A stretch of DNA of 64,000 nucleotides from Kordiimonas lipolytica (GCF_001550065.1 NZ_LRUB01000035.1:124001-188000); one strand, 5' to 3'; counted from the stretch's first letter, positions 43,536-52,928 are shown. Program-made: numbers and translations. The notes: generated from the sequence alone by a model not told the origin.

Positions 43536-44146
43536 CGTTTTCCCCCCTTCAGGTCAACAGCAAGGTGACGTAGAGCATTTCTTAGATGTTTATAGACCAT
43601 TCGCTCTGACATGTTCATTCTGTTGCTAATATCTTGGATCGAATGTCCCTCGTAACGCCGATAATAGAACACCTGCCTCATTTTTCTGGGCATTTTTAAC
43701 AGGGAGGCTTCGAGGGATACTTTGGTTTGGTTTAAGATTGCTTGGTCTTCAGGCGAGGCATGGGGACTTTCTATCTCGTCTTCCTGAAAATCCCTCTTCT
43801 TGTCAAAGATACCCCGGATGTCTCGTCTGATGAAGTCAATGGACAAATTAGACGCCGTACGAAACAAATAGGCTCTGGGGTGGGCAATCACTTTTTCGTT
43901 CTGCTTTTTCAGGAACTTCAAATACGATTCCTGGGTAATTTCCTCGGCTACCTGTTCACATTTGACAGTTGTCATGACAAACAATTTCAGGGCCTTGTGA
44001 TATCTATTATACAGTGCGATCAGATCCTCAGCGCTCTTGGCACGCTGCTGCTGTTCTTTGCTTTGGACTACAGCTTGCGGGGAAGCGTCGTTAGGCAAAG
44101 CGTCATCCTGATTTTCCAGATTTCTTTTTTTAAATGAAATAATCAT
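43520..44146 (-). CDS. ECF sigma-70 factor (FecI-like)
   Basis: A 208-aa sigma factor. Region 2 is about residues 45-110 (LIALYNRYHKALKLFVMTTV, then AYLFRTASNLSIDFIRRD) and region 4 about 140-200 (LPRKMRQVFYYRRYEGHS-like block, then IQDISNRMNMSERMVYKHLR). I prefer the ATG at 44146: the proposed promoter at 44218-44247 would start RNA near 44211, leaving no leader for the other ATG at 44209. First gene of an operon with the FecR-like gene. The matching promoter in front of its own gene suggests positive autoregulation. Confidence 0.9.
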   Translation of the reverse strand: MIISFKKRNLENQDDALPNDASPQAVVQSKEQQQRAKSAEDLIALYNRYHKALKLFVMTTVKCEQVAEEITQESYLKFLKKQNEKVIAHPRAYLFRTASNLSIDFIRRDIRGIFDKKRDFQEDEIESPHASPEDQAILNQTKVSLEASLLKMPRKMRQVFYYRRYEGHSIQDISNRMNMSERMVYKHLRNALRHLAVDLKGGKRCSED

Positions 44147-44217
44147 TCCTAGCTCTGGCTGTTCGATCCATATTTTGTGTGCGGCATACAGACCCGCACT
44201 TCTACCCATATTTTCAT

Positions 44218-44247
44218 ATAACGATTCAGCGAAACAAACCTGAACCC
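44218..44247 (-). promoter_or_regulatory. Predicted ECF promoter of the sigma gene
   Basis: GGGTTCAGGTTT (44247 down to 44236), 12-nt spacer, CGTTAT (44223-44218). It matches element and spacing of the receptor promoter at 44365-44394. Confidence 0.75.
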
Positions 44248-44364
44248 AAATCCATGAAATTTTTTAGTTGGCTCAGATATCCGCTCCAAAATGAAGTGGA
44301 TATCTCAAATTTGACCATTCATTTTATCGCCTAGATGAGGTGGGGAAATTAAATTTTTAGTTTG

Positions 44365-44394
44365 GGGTTCAGGTTTTTTGCATCCATTCGTTAA
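44365..44394 (+). promoter_or_regulatory. Predicted ECF promoter of the STN receptor gene
   Basis: GGGTTCAGGTTT (44365-44376), 12-nt spacer, CGTTAA (44389-44394), 39 bp before the chosen start. Identical -35-like block and same spacing as the divergent sigma promoter. Confidence 0.78.
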
Positions 44395-44432
44395 CGGGTG
44401 GCAGAGCGCAAAAGTTACGAATGGAGGAAACC

Positions 44433-47400
44433 GTGATAAAGAATAAGTCTGCCCGTTTTAGCCTGTTGACAGCAGTCAGCATGATACCGCTACTAGCCAT
44501 CCCAAATCTTGTTTCTAGTCCGGTAATGGCCGCCCAAGTTGCATCACAGGAGAAGTATCAATTTGACATTTCTGCCCAAAATTTGGGAGAGGCGCTGCAG
44601 GTGTTTACAGATGTCACTGGAATTCAGCACTTGTTTAGTGACGGCATGATCGCGAGGGAGGCGGTTGGGAGTTTGCGTGGAGCCTACACGGCGGAACAGG
44701 CACTGGACATATTGCTGGAAAAAACAGATTACGCGGCGACTTTTACAGGCGCCAAAACAGTTGTCATTAGGCGCAGAGGAGCTTCCGGCGCGGTACCCGC
44801 AGCTAAAGAGGCCCGGGCAAATCCCAGTGTGACAAGAACCGAGGCTGAGCCCGCCGTTACGGAATTTGATGAAATTGTTGTTACTGGTTCGCGTATTCGG
44901 CGCTCAGGCACCACAACGCCAACGCCTGTTACCATATTAGACTCTGAAGCTTTGGCGCTAAATGGTGATACCCGACTGGCGGACACATTGAATGAATTGC
45001 CTGCCATTCGGGCGACACAGACGACTGGCAATGTGAATACAACTGATGATGCACAAGAGGCGGGTACGAACTTTCTAAACTTACGCGGCTTAGGCATTGA
45101 CCGTACCCTTGTACTTGTCAACGGGCGGCGTCATGTGGGAAGCCGACCAGGTAGTGCAGCCGTTGATACTAATACTATTCCATCTGCTCTCGTTGACCGT
45201 ATCGAGGTTATCACCGGTGGTGCATCCGCGGTATATGGTGCCGACGCGGTTTCTGGTGTCGTGAACCTTATCCTGAAGGACGACTTTGAAGGTTTGGCGG
45301 TCGATGGTCGCTTTGGCGTTTCGGATAAAGGAGACGGTGAGACCTATTCTTTGTCTTTAACTGGAGGGACAAATTTTGCTGACGACCGGGGGAACATTTA
45401 CGTAAATGCGACCTATGATAAGTCATCGGTAATCCGTGCCAGCAATAGAAGCTATGCGAGGGAAAATCTTCGCTTCGCGCCAAACCCAAATAATACAAGT
45501 TCATCAGACGGCATTGCGGACCAGATTCTTTTTGAAAACACTGGATTCATCGGTACGCCTGCAGGTGGGCAAGTAGTTGGACCAAACTTTGAATCATTTT
45601 CCGAGTTTGGTGGTCCATTCACCTTTGATTCAAACGGCAATATTGTTTCCCAAGACATGGGAACACTTGTCTTGTCCTATCTTTCGCAAGGTGGAGGGTT
45701 CGTTGACTTGTCGGCGTATGACCTCCTTGCTGTTCCTGTTGAAAGGATGATCCTGTCAGGTGGCTTTAAGTATGATCTTTCAGATGACATGCGGTTCTTC
45801 TTCGATGCCAAATATGCCCGCAACGAAAGTGAAACTGATGGACAACCCACTTTCGGACTTGCTGGTGACTTTACGGGAATTCCTGGATCTTTTATTCTTG
45901 CCGACAACCCGTATGTTCCAGAAGCACTAAGTGATATCCTTGCGGCTGATGGCCTAGACGGATTTTATGTAACCCGAACCAATGTTGATCATGGCGGTCG
46001 TCAATCACGGTCACAGCGCGATACAATCCAATTATATGCAGGTATTGAAGGCCGTCTGTCAGATACTCTCGACTATACTTTTCACTATCAGTATGGCCGA
46101 TCTGAAAACACAACAGAATTCATCAATGAACGAATTAACAGCAGATATCTGCAGCAGATTGATGCCATTTTGGACGCTGATGGAAATATTGTTTGTCGTG
46201 ACGCCTCTGGTGGTTGTGTGCCCCTGAATATATTGGGGCCAAACGCCGCAACATCGGAAGCCTTGGCCTTCAGCCATGTAGACTTCCTTACCCAAGGCGA
46301 ATTAACGCAGCATGTAGTCAACTTTACTGTAACTGGTGATACTGCGGGAGCTGTGGAGCTTCCTGGAGGACCAGTCGGGTTCGCATTTGGTGCAGAATAT
46401 CGTGATGAAAGTTCTTCTACGGAAGAGGGAGCCCTTCGTAACAGCGGCGACCTGTTCGGTATCTCGCCTGTGGCAGATACTGTGGGTAGTTATGATGTCT
46501 GGGAGCTATTCGCAGAGGCAAGTTTGCCAGTCTTGAGGAATGTTCCCTTCGCTCAGGAGTTTAACCTTGAGGGCGCTGTGCGTTACGCAGATTACAGCAC
46601 CATCGGTAGCGCAACCACATGGAAGATCGGTGCTGATTGGACACCTGTTTCAGATGTCCGTTTCCGTGCTGTCCTTTCACAGGCTGTGCGAGCACCAAAT
46701 ATTGGAGAGCTGTTTGCCGCGGTTGAGCAAAGCAACGTCTTTTTGAACGATCCGTGTGATGTTGATTTTATTAACGCCGGGTCCGCAACTCGGGCTTCCA
46801 ATTGTGCGGCGCTGGGTATTGCTCCTGGTTTTCAATCCAACACGGATGCTGTGACAACAGCTATCCTCTCTGGTGGAAACGAGAACTTGCAGGAAGAAAC
46901 TGCGGATACTTTAACCTTGGGGGTTATTGTGACGCCGTCCTTTATTCCGGACCTCAGTCTGACGGTAGACTATTGGAATATCGATATTAAAGACGCAGTA
47001 AATGCTTTTCCTGCTCAGGTTCTTCTGAATGGTTGCGTAGATGGCGATTCAATAGACAACCCTCTTTGTGCATCTGTAAGTCGTGGTAACGATGGGAACA
47101 TTCAGTCGGTATCCAGCCAACTGATCAACGTTGCTTCTTTTGAAGCCGCTGGTTTTGATTTTGAGATGCGCTACCGTTTGCATCTGGATGAAGCGTTCAA
47201 AACCGATGGTATGCTCGATTTTGCGCTAACCGCGACTTACCTCGACAAGCTGAACTTTTTTGCTCAGGAGGGCCAGTCACAGCCGGATAGAGAGGCAGGG
47301 GAGCTTGGTGATCCGAAATGGATAGCGAACCTTCGGGCCACCTACCGAAATGACCGCCTGACGGTAAGTTTGTATGAACGCTTTTTCGGGAGCCAGGTCT

Positions 47401-47645
47401 TTGACCTTTCTGAACCTGAAGAATTTCACGATCCAAATCGGACCGGTAGTGAATTTTACACCGACTTGCAGGTTCGGTATTCCTTTAATGACCGGACCGA
47501 TTTCTATGTTGGCGTGAACAACGTGTTCGACAATGCGCCTCCGCTGTTGGCTCGTGTGCCTGAGACCCGTGCCTTTGGGGATGATGCTGTGATCTATGAC
47601 CAGCAAGGGCGCTTCTTCTACTTCGGTGTGGGTATGAAGCTCTAA
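44433..47645 (+). CDS. TonB-dependent receptor with STN signalling domain
   Basis: A 1070-aa outer-membrane transducer. The GTG at 44433 has GGAGG 5 nt upstream (an in-frame ATG four codons earlier overlaps that site). Signal peptide (LLTAVSMIPLLAIPNLVSSP) is followed by an STN domain, residues about 45-115 (FDISAQNLGEALQVFTDVTG, then LDILLEKTDYAATFTG), the TonB box FDEIVVTGSRI near 150, the plug (TLNELPAIRATQTTG, then LRGLGIDRTLVLVNGRRHVG) and a large barrel ending RFFYFGVGMKL. The STN domain is what touches FecR. Followed by a peptidase and an OPT transporter, so the ligand is probably a peptide rather than a siderophore. Confidence 0.92.
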   Translation: MIKNKSARFSLLTAVSMIPLLAIPNLVSSPVMAAQVASQEKYQFDISAQNLGEALQVFTDVTGIQHLFSDGMIAREAVGSLRGAYTAEQALDILLEKTDYAATFTGAKTVVIRRRGASGAVPAAKEARANPSVTRTEAEPAVTEFDEIVVTGSRIRRSGTTTPTPVTILDSEALALNGDTRLADTLNELPAIRATQTTGNVNTTDDAQEAGTNFLNLRGLGIDRTLVLVNGRRHVGSRPGSAAVDTNTIPSALVDRIEVITGGASAVYGADAVSGVVNLILKDDFEGLAVDGRFGVSDKGDGETYSLSLTGGTNFADDRGNIYVNATYDKSSVIRASNRSYARENLRFAPNPNNTSSSDGIADQILFENTGFIGTPAGGQVVGPNFESFSEFGGPFTFDSNGNIVSQDMGTLVLSYLSQGGGFVDLSAYDLLAVPVERMILSGGFKYDLSDDMRFFFDAKYARNESETDGQPTFGLAGDFTGIPGSFILADNPYVPEALSDILAADGLDGFYVTRTNVDHGGRQSRSQRDTIQLYAGIEGRLSDTLDYTFHYQYGRSENTTEFINERINSRYLQQIDAILDADGNIVCRDASGGCVPLNILGPNAATSEALAFSHVDFLTQGELTQHVVNFTVTGDTAGAVELPGGPVGFAFGAEYRDESSSTEEGALRNSGDLFGISPVADTVGSYDVWELFAEASLPVLRNVPFAQEFNLEGAVRYADYSTIGSATTWKIGADWTPVSDVRFRAVLSQAVRAPNIGELFAAVEQSNVFLNDPCDVDFINAGSATRASNCAALGIAPGFQSNTDAVTTAILSGGNENLQEETADTLTLGVIVTPSFIPDLSLTVDYWNIDIKDAVNAFPAQVLLNGCVDGDSIDNPLCASVSRGNDGNIQSVSSQLINVASFEAAGFDFEMRYRLHLDEAFKTDGMLDFALTATYLDKLNFFAQEGQSQPDREAGELGDPKWIANLRATYRNDRLTVSLYERFFGSQVFDLSEPEEFHDPNRTGSEFYTDLQVRYSFNDRTDFYVGVNNVFDNAPPLLARVPETRAFGDDAVIYDQQGRFFYFGVGMKL

Positions 47646-47673
47646 CAGACCACTTACTACTGTGAAAGAAACC

Positions 47674-47704
47674 AACATTGGCGCTTATTGAAAGCGCCAA
47701 TGTT
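47674..47704 (+). other. Long perfect hairpin between receptor and peptidase
   Basis: 13-bp arms AACATTGGCGCTT (47674-47686) and AAGCGCCAATGTT (47692-47704), 5-nt loop. No T tract follows, so it may be an mRNA stability or partial attenuation element that lowers expression of the downstream genes. Confidence 0.6.
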
Positions 47705-47724
47705 CTCTTGGGTTAGAGGCTTTT

Positions 47725-48765
47725 ATGAAGATTGATCAAACCTACCTTGTCGCGCAACTTAGAGCCATGCTGGCTATCCCTTCGCCAGTGGGGATGGTGG
47801 AAGACATGTGTGAATATATACGCCGAGAACTAGATAGTCTTGGTGTAAAATGGCAACAACAACGCCGAGGGACAATTGTAGCGACGCTTGATGGTGCGCA
47901 AACAAGCCCCGATCGTGCCATCTCCGCGCATTTGGATACCTTGGGTGCAATGGTTGTGGGCATCAAACCAAATGGTCGTTTGAAGATACGGCCTTTGGGG
48001 CACTGGTCGTCCAGATTTGCTGAAGGCGCACGTGTCACGGTCTATTCTCAAAGTGAAAAGTATCGGGGTTCTATTCTTCCGGAAAAGTCAGCAGGGCATG
48101 TATTTAATGAGGCTATTGATAAACAGCCCGTTGACTGGAATATGATTGAACTACGCGTGGATGCCGACTGTCATTCAGCTGAAGATGCCCGTGAACTAGG
48201 ATTGGATGTAGGCAATATAGTTGCTCTCGACACGGATTCAGAGTTCCTACCAAACGGCTATATTTATTCGCGGTATTTGGATGACAAGGCAGGGGTTGCC
48301 TGCTTGTTGGCAGCGATGAAAGCCGTAAGAGAATTAGATCGTACGCTTGCCGTAGAATGTCATCCTATTTTTACGGTAGCAGAGGAGACAGGATGTGGGT
48401 GCTCGCACGCGCCAGATGCCGATGTTGGCGAGCTTGTGGCTGTTGATATTGGCCCTGTAGCCGTCGGACAAAACTCCAGTGAACACACCGTCAATTTGGG
48501 TGTTCTCGATACAAGTGGAATTTATGACCGTACACTACTAAACAAGCTTGAAAGTCTATGTGTCGAAAACGAAATTCCCTACAAATTTGATTCTTATCCG
48601 TTTTACAAAAGTGATACGCATTCTGCCCAAGTTGCAGGCTTAGATTTAGTGAATGGGCTTATCGCGTTCGGAACAGAATCGACCCACGGCTATGAACGTA
48701 CCCACATAGATTCGCTTGTAGCTACTGCAACTTTAATTGCTCACTACATGGCGAGTGAAGCATGA
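47725..48765 (+). CDS. M42-family aminopeptidase
   Basis: A 346-aa cytosolic di-metal aminopeptidase of the M42 (glutamyl/tetrahedral aminopeptidase) group. Metal and catalytic residues can be read in order: SAHLDTLGAMV (His, Asp), YLDDKAGVACLL (bridging Asp), FTVAEETGCG (catalytic Glu pair), VAVDIGPVA (Asp) and ESTHGYERTH (His). No signal peptide. Overlaps the OPT gene by 4 bp (ATGA), so imported peptides are likely cut by it straight away. Confidence 0.9.
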   Translation: MKIDQTYLVAQLRAMLAIPSPVGMVEDMCEYIRRELDSLGVKWQQQRRGTIVATLDGAQTSPDRAISAHLDTLGAMVVGIKPNGRLKIRPLGHWSSRFAEGARVTVYSQSEKYRGSILPEKSAGHVFNEAIDKQPVDWNMIELRVDADCHSAEDARELGLDVGNIVALDTDSEFLPNGYIYSRYLDDKAGVACLLAAMKAVRELDRTLAVECHPIFTVAEETGCGCSHAPDADVGELVAVDIGPVAVGQNSSEHTVNLGVLDTSGIYDRTLLNKLESLCVENEIPYKFDSYPFYKSDTHSAQVAGLDLVNGLIAFGTESTHGYERTHIDSLVATATLIAHYMASEA

Positions 48766-50531
48766 GCCAGGCAGCGACACCCAGACGGGAACTGACGACG
48801 CGGGCTATTTCAACAGGCATTGTTCTGGGCGCCATTTTAACGCCCTGTAATATTTATTCCGGCCTCAAGATTGGCTGGTCTTTCAATATGTCCATCACGT
48901 CTGCTTTGCTAAGCTTTGCTTTCTGGAAATTCATGCAGTCTGCAGCATTGGCCAAGCCTTGGGGGCTTCACGAAAGCAACATCAATCAGACAACTGCTTC
49001 TTCTGCGGCTTCAATTATCTCAGGCGGTTTGGTCGCTCCTATCCCGGCACTCGCACTTGTCAGTGGAATAGAGCTGCCGTGGTACCAGCTCATCGCATGG
49101 GTGTTTTCCGTTAGCTTTCTTGGCATATGGGTGGCGTTTTTTTTGCTAAAACCTTTCTTGGTTTCCTCACCTTTGCCCTTTCCTGCGGGTGTGGCGACGG
49201 CACAGGTCATTACCGATATCTTTGCCAAGGGGAAGGAGGCCCTTAGGAGGGTTTATATGCTTGGAGGTGCCGCAGTTGTCGCCTCGTTGATAAAATCAGT
49301 GGATACATATTGGTATTCACTGCCGCGCATCTCTCTTCCTGCCAGTTTTTCTTTGAAAATTGCGGGTGCTAGCAAGAGCACTTTTGTTTCCTTAAAGAAC
49401 TTAACCTTTTTCCTGGACCCTTCACCCTTGTTGGTCGGTTTCGGCGCTATCATTGGTATCAGAATAGGTATGTCGCTCTTGACAGGTGCTGTACTGGCAT
49501 GGGGCATGATTGCGCCATTTGCGATCAGCCGAGGCTGGATACCTGTGGAAGCTTTTCCCACTGATTCAGTGTGGTTTGCTGGGGTGGTGGAGTGGCTCTT
49601 GTGGCCTGGTGTGGCGTTGATGGTTTTTGCTTCGATCACGTCTTTTGCTATCCTTCTTTTTAAAAAAGACGTGACAGCAGGTCAAACTGACGGTGCCAGC
49701 CTCACCCACTATAAACCCGGAAGGCTGGTTTATGTTGGCTTGGCCATTGCCAGTGTTTTGGTGGTCGGGGCGCAAATGGTCTTGTTTGATACAGCTTGGT
49801 GGTTGGCTCTAGTGGCACTCCCTATGGCTTTTGTTTTTGGTGTTGTCGCCGGGCGTGTGGTAGGTGAAACCGGTATCCCACCTATTGGCGCGATTGGGCA
49901 AATCACTCAGCTAAATATTGGTGTTCTCGCCCCAGGGCAACTGGTGCCCAACTTGACGGCGGCAAATGTTGCAGGGGGAACAGCAGGGCAATGTGCCGAT
50001 TTGTTGAACGACTTTAAGACTGGTCAAATTATTGGGGCCAATCCGCTGTTTCAGATTGTTGCACAATGCTTTGGCGTGTTCACGGGTGCCATTGTTGGCT
50101 CCCTTGTATATCTAGCCCTTATACCTGATCCCACCACTATGTTGATTACGGAAGAATGGCCGGCCCCGGCCGTCTTAACCTGGAAGATTGTTGCTGAGAC
50201 TTTGCAGCAGGGTATGAGTTCGATCCCTTTCCATGCGCAGGTTGCTATGGCAGTTGGGGGCATATTAGGTATCTTGCTGGCACTGACTGAAAGATTCGGG
50301 CCCCGCAAACTGGTTAAATATTTGCCAGCTGCTCCTGCTATAGGATTGGCGTTTGTAATTCCTGCGTCTATTTCGATTGCAATGAGTTTTGGCGCAGTTT
50401 TAGCGTTCTGCTTGCAAAAATATGTCCATGCTTGGAGTAGCAGATTTCTAATTGCTGCGGCGTCTGGCCTTGTTGCCGGGGAGAGTATTACAGGCGTTAT
50501 ATCATCAATTGTCAGCGTAGCTTTTGGTTAG
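48762..50531 (+). CDS. OPT-family oligopeptide transporter
   Basis: A 589-aa inner-membrane importer with about 14-16 TM segments. The first helices carry the OPT signature LGAILTPCNIYSGLKIGWSF and NQTTASSAASIISGG; a later helix has GRVVGETGIPPIGAIGQ. OPT proteins bring in small peptides or metal chelates with protons. The last gene of the receptor-peptidase-transporter operon, completing outer-membrane uptake, inner-membrane import and hydrolysis. Coupled to the M42 gene by ATGA. Confidence 0.9.
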   Translation: MSQAATPRRELTTRAISTGIVLGAILTPCNIYSGLKIGWSFNMSITSALLSFAFWKFMQSAALAKPWGLHESNINQTTASSAASIISGGLVAPIPALALVSGIELPWYQLIAWVFSVSFLGIWVAFFLLKPFLVSSPLPFPAGVATAQVITDIFAKGKEALRRVYMLGGAAVVASLIKSVDTYWYSLPRISLPASFSLKIAGASKSTFVSLKNLTFFLDPSPLLVGFGAIIGIRIGMSLLTGAVLAWGMIAPFAISRGWIPVEAFPTDSVWFAGVVEWLLWPGVALMVFASITSFAILLFKKDVTAGQTDGASLTHYKPGRLVYVGLAIASVLVVGAQMVLFDTAWWLALVALPMAFVFGVVAGRVVGETGIPPIGAIGQITQLNIGVLAPGQLVPNLTAANVAGGTAGQCADLLNDFKTGQIIGANPLFQIVAQCFGVFTGAIVGSLVYLALIPDPTTMLITEEWPAPAVLTWKIVAETLQQGMSSIPFHAQVAMAVGGILGILLALTERFGPRKLVKYLPAAPAIGLAFVIPASISIAMSFGAVLAFCLQKYVHAWSSRFLIAAASGLVAGESITGVISSIVSVAFG

Positions 50532-50754
50532 GGGAACAGTGTTCTGACGACGGACAGTATGCGTAAACTAAACAGATAAAATTTGTTATATTCTTCTGCT
50601 GTGCCTGAGATTTTTGTCCGTTGTCTGCAAAGGGTCAACTCGAGGCATAGCTTTCAAGTTCGCCTGCGGCTGCTATTGCTCAAACAGCAGTCCTTGTGTT
50701 CCCAAAGCCACAACTGTTACTCTCCTTCTGAGTATTGGTCAGTCAGGCAATAAG

Positions 50755-51546
50755 ATGAAGATAGCATTTGGCAGCGATCTGCATTTTGAGTTCGGTGGTG
50801 CTCGACCGTCATTGGAGGCTATCAGGGATGTTGACCTGTTGGTGCTTGCAGGCGATATCGCAAAAGGCCGTGGAGGGCTCCACAATGAACCTCTTTTCAT
50901 TGAATATGCCAAGTCCTACGCGGATGAACTCCATATTCCCGTCGTAACTGTTCTTGGCAACCACGAGCTTTACGGTGAAGAGTATCATGCTTTTTTGAAG
51001 GCTAGCCAATCTGCGGCAGCAGAGCAAGATTTGGTGCATTTCCTAGAGAACAACGCTGTTGTGTTCGATGGCGTCAGGGTTTTGGGCTGCGCTCTGTGGA
51101 CGGACTTCAAGCTTGGCGATAATGAGGCGATTGCACGTCAAGAGGCCTATAACACGGTCAATGATTACAAGCGGATTAGTATCCGCAACAAGGGCGGCGG
51201 AACGCGTTCTCTTACCCCTGCTGAAACGGCGGGGTTTAATGAGGTTAGTCGCATATTTCTTGAAAAGGAACTGGCAGTGCCTTTTCAAGGACCGACAGTT
51301 GTTGTTACGCATTTTCCACCTATCTTTATGAGTGATCCTCAATATGAAGGGGATGCTTTGTCGCCCTATTTTTGTAATGGATGGCAGGAGAAAATCGAGA
51401 GCGGCGTGTTATCCCCAGATGTTTGGATCGCCGGGCACACCCATTATTCAATGGCGGTGACGATAGGCCGAACCCGGATAGTTTCACGACAAGGTGGCTA
51501 TCCTGGAGAGCTTGAACCGTTTGAATGGGGTGTCATTGAAATCTGA
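50755..51546 (+). CDS. Calcineurin-like metallophosphoesterase
   Basis: A 263-aa phosphoesterase; the ATG at 50755 opens directly on the first metal motif MKIAFGSDLHFEF. Others follow: LVLAGDIAKGRGG, TVLGNHELYG and VVTHFPP, IAGHTHYSM, giving the full D-x-H, GD, GNH, H, GHxH set. Substrate not predictable. It lies 220 bp beyond the OPT gene with a weak ribosome-binding site; not obviously part of that operon. Confidence 0.88.
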   Translation: MKIAFGSDLHFEFGGARPSLEAIRDVDLLVLAGDIAKGRGGLHNEPLFIEYAKSYADELHIPVVTVLGNHELYGEEYHAFLKASQSAAAEQDLVHFLENNAVVFDGVRVLGCALWTDFKLGDNEAIARQEAYNTVNDYKRISIRNKGGGTRSLTPAETAGFNEVSRIFLEKELAVPFQGPTVVVTHFPPIFMSDPQYEGDALSPYFCNGWQEKIESGVLSPDVWIAGHTHYSMAVTIGRTRIVSRQGGYPGELEPFEWGVIEI

Positions 51547-51586
51547 CACAGCCGCTCGGGGATTATCGGAGACGGATTAGTGTAGG

Positions 51587-51664
51587 TTAAGCGGATATGG
51601 GACTTTCGTCCAGCAGGGCGTAGTACTCGCTCTTGGCCTCGGCAGATGGAATGTTGCCGATTAG
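51587..51664 (-). pseudogene. Remnant of an IS3-family OrfB C-terminus
   Basis: On the minus strand the 26 codons read LIGNIPSAEAKSEYYALLDE and end in a stop at 51587-51589. The pattern IGNIPPAEAExxYY is the usual C-terminus of many IS3-family transposases. Nothing else of the element remains; it abuts the stop of the phosphatase gene, so an older IS must have been deleted here. Confidence 0.6.
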
Positions 51665-52453
51665 TCAGCCCATTGGGTAGTCGCCAACCAGCTCAAATAT
51701 TATGTCGGGCCGTTCTCTGGCCTCGTTTTGGGCAATTTGGCGCTCGATGTTTTGGTTCAATTCTTCAAGCGAATTGCCAACTTCAATCACCGTGAGATAG
51801 CCGTTTTTGAATCCCGATCCGGTATCCAAAAATCTGACATTGCCCAATTTGACTATGTTCCGGTTGGAGGTGTGTCCCGCAAGGACAAGATCAACATTGG
51901 CCACGCGACGGCAGTTTTGGTTCCTGATCCTGTTGCGCCCCCAAAGTGCTTCCATTCGCGGTTGCTTGCCGGTCATTGCGTCATGCCAATCCGCCGGCGC
52001 ATCTGCATGTATGAGCCCGATGGTTGCTCCATCGGCTAGAATGAGGGTCATGCTGATGGGGAGTCGCTCGACGTAGCGATCGCAAATAGCTTGGACTTCT
52101 TCCTGTTTCGTTTGGCTGAGGAGATCAAACCAACCGCCACCATTCGCGCGCCAAAATGCCTTTTCAGATCTTGGCGCGACTGAGTTAGCCATCATCTCGT
52201 CGTGATTACCAAGGACAGCATAGCACCACGGCTCAGCGAGCAAGCCTACGCATTCATAACATTGCTTGCCACGATCTACGATGTCGCCGAGGATGAGGAG
52301 CTTATCTTGTTGGATGTTAAAATCGACGCGGTCTAATTCATGCCGCAATTCGTCATATGAGCCATGCAAATCACCCACCACAAAAGCCCGTCCAGTTTCA
52401 GTCAAATCTATAACTTTATGGCTGGAATGAATGTGGCACGGCAATTTGCCCAT
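51665..52453 (-). CDS. PP2A/PPP-like metallophosphatase (lambda phosphatase type)
   Basis: A 262-aa serine/threonine-protein phosphatase-like enzyme. The ATG at 52453 was preferred over an upstream TTG. Motifs GDLHGSYDEL, GDIVDRGKQCYECVGLLAEP-like (metal Asp), and LGNHDEMM are the PPP signature of phage lambda phosphatase and PrpA/B. His in LIHADAP and LAGHTSN completes the metal set. Upstream of the small hypothetical gene on the same strand. Its end touches an IS remnant; the C-terminus (FELVGDYPMG) may have been altered by that insertion. Confidence 0.85.
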   Translation of the reverse strand: MGKLPCHIHSSHKVIDLTETGRAFVVGDLHGSYDELRHELDRVDFNIQQDKLLILGDIVDRGKQCYECVGLLAEPWCYAVLGNHDEMMANSVAPRSEKAFWRANGGGWFDLLSQTKQEEVQAICDRYVERLPISMTLILADGATIGLIHADAPADWHDAMTGKQPRMEALWGRNRIRNQNCRRVANVDLVLAGHTSNRNIVKLGNVRFLDTGSGFKNGYLTVIEVGNSLEELNQNIERQIAQNEARERPDIIFELVGDYPMG

Positions 52454-52542
52454 TATAGCTGTAGTCCTTGTTGCATATCGTGGGGCCGTTTTGAGGCTTC
52501 GCAAAGAACACCAACTAGGGTTCGCTTGTCGATATTTAGAGT

Positions 52543-52800
52543 TTATTGGCCTTGATGCCCACGAATAGTGGAAAGAGCCAGGTCGCTGGTCATTTCTAAA
52601 TAGACTTGTTGCGCGAAAGCCATTCGAGTTTGGGCAGTCATGGTTGACCCCTTGGTCAGAGTGATGCAGGCTCGAAAGGCAGCATTTAAGCCAAGACCCG
52701 CGCGCTCGTCGTCTTCATTGACATAGTCGAATACTTCATTAATCAGCCTTTGCTCTAACTCATGCGCGGCGGCGATCTTTTCTGGTGTGTTGTCAAACAT
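52543..52800 (-). CDS. Small hypothetical protein, divergent from an XRE regulator
   Basis: An 85-aa soluble helical protein starting MFDNTPEKIAAAHELEQRLI; ribosome-binding site GAGG 6 nt upstream. No recognised domain. It lies 126 bp from a divergent XRE regulator and may be its target or partner; a toxin-antitoxin pair is conceivable but nothing in the sequence identifies a toxin. Confidence 0.6.
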   Translation of the reverse strand: MFDNTPEKIAAAHELEQRLINEVFDYVNEDDERAGLGLNAAFRACITLTKGSTMTAQTRMAFAQQVYLEMTSDLALSTIRGHQGQ

Positions 52801-52904
52801 GGCTACCTCTTCACTTTTTGTGCACATGCACCGACGTGATAAATATTGTATATATATGCTAGTTTTTATCGTCAAATAGTAACTCTATATATTCTATGAA
52901 TTCT

Positions 52905-52928
52905 ATCCTAGTAGCAAATTACTAGGAT
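52905..52928 (+). promoter_or_regulatory. Inverted repeat overlapping the XRE start codon
   Basis: ATCCTAGTA (52905-52913) and TACTAGGAT (52920-52928) are perfect arms with a 6-bp spacer; the second arm includes the first two bases of the ATG at 52927. Probable autoregulatory operator. Confidence 0.7.
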
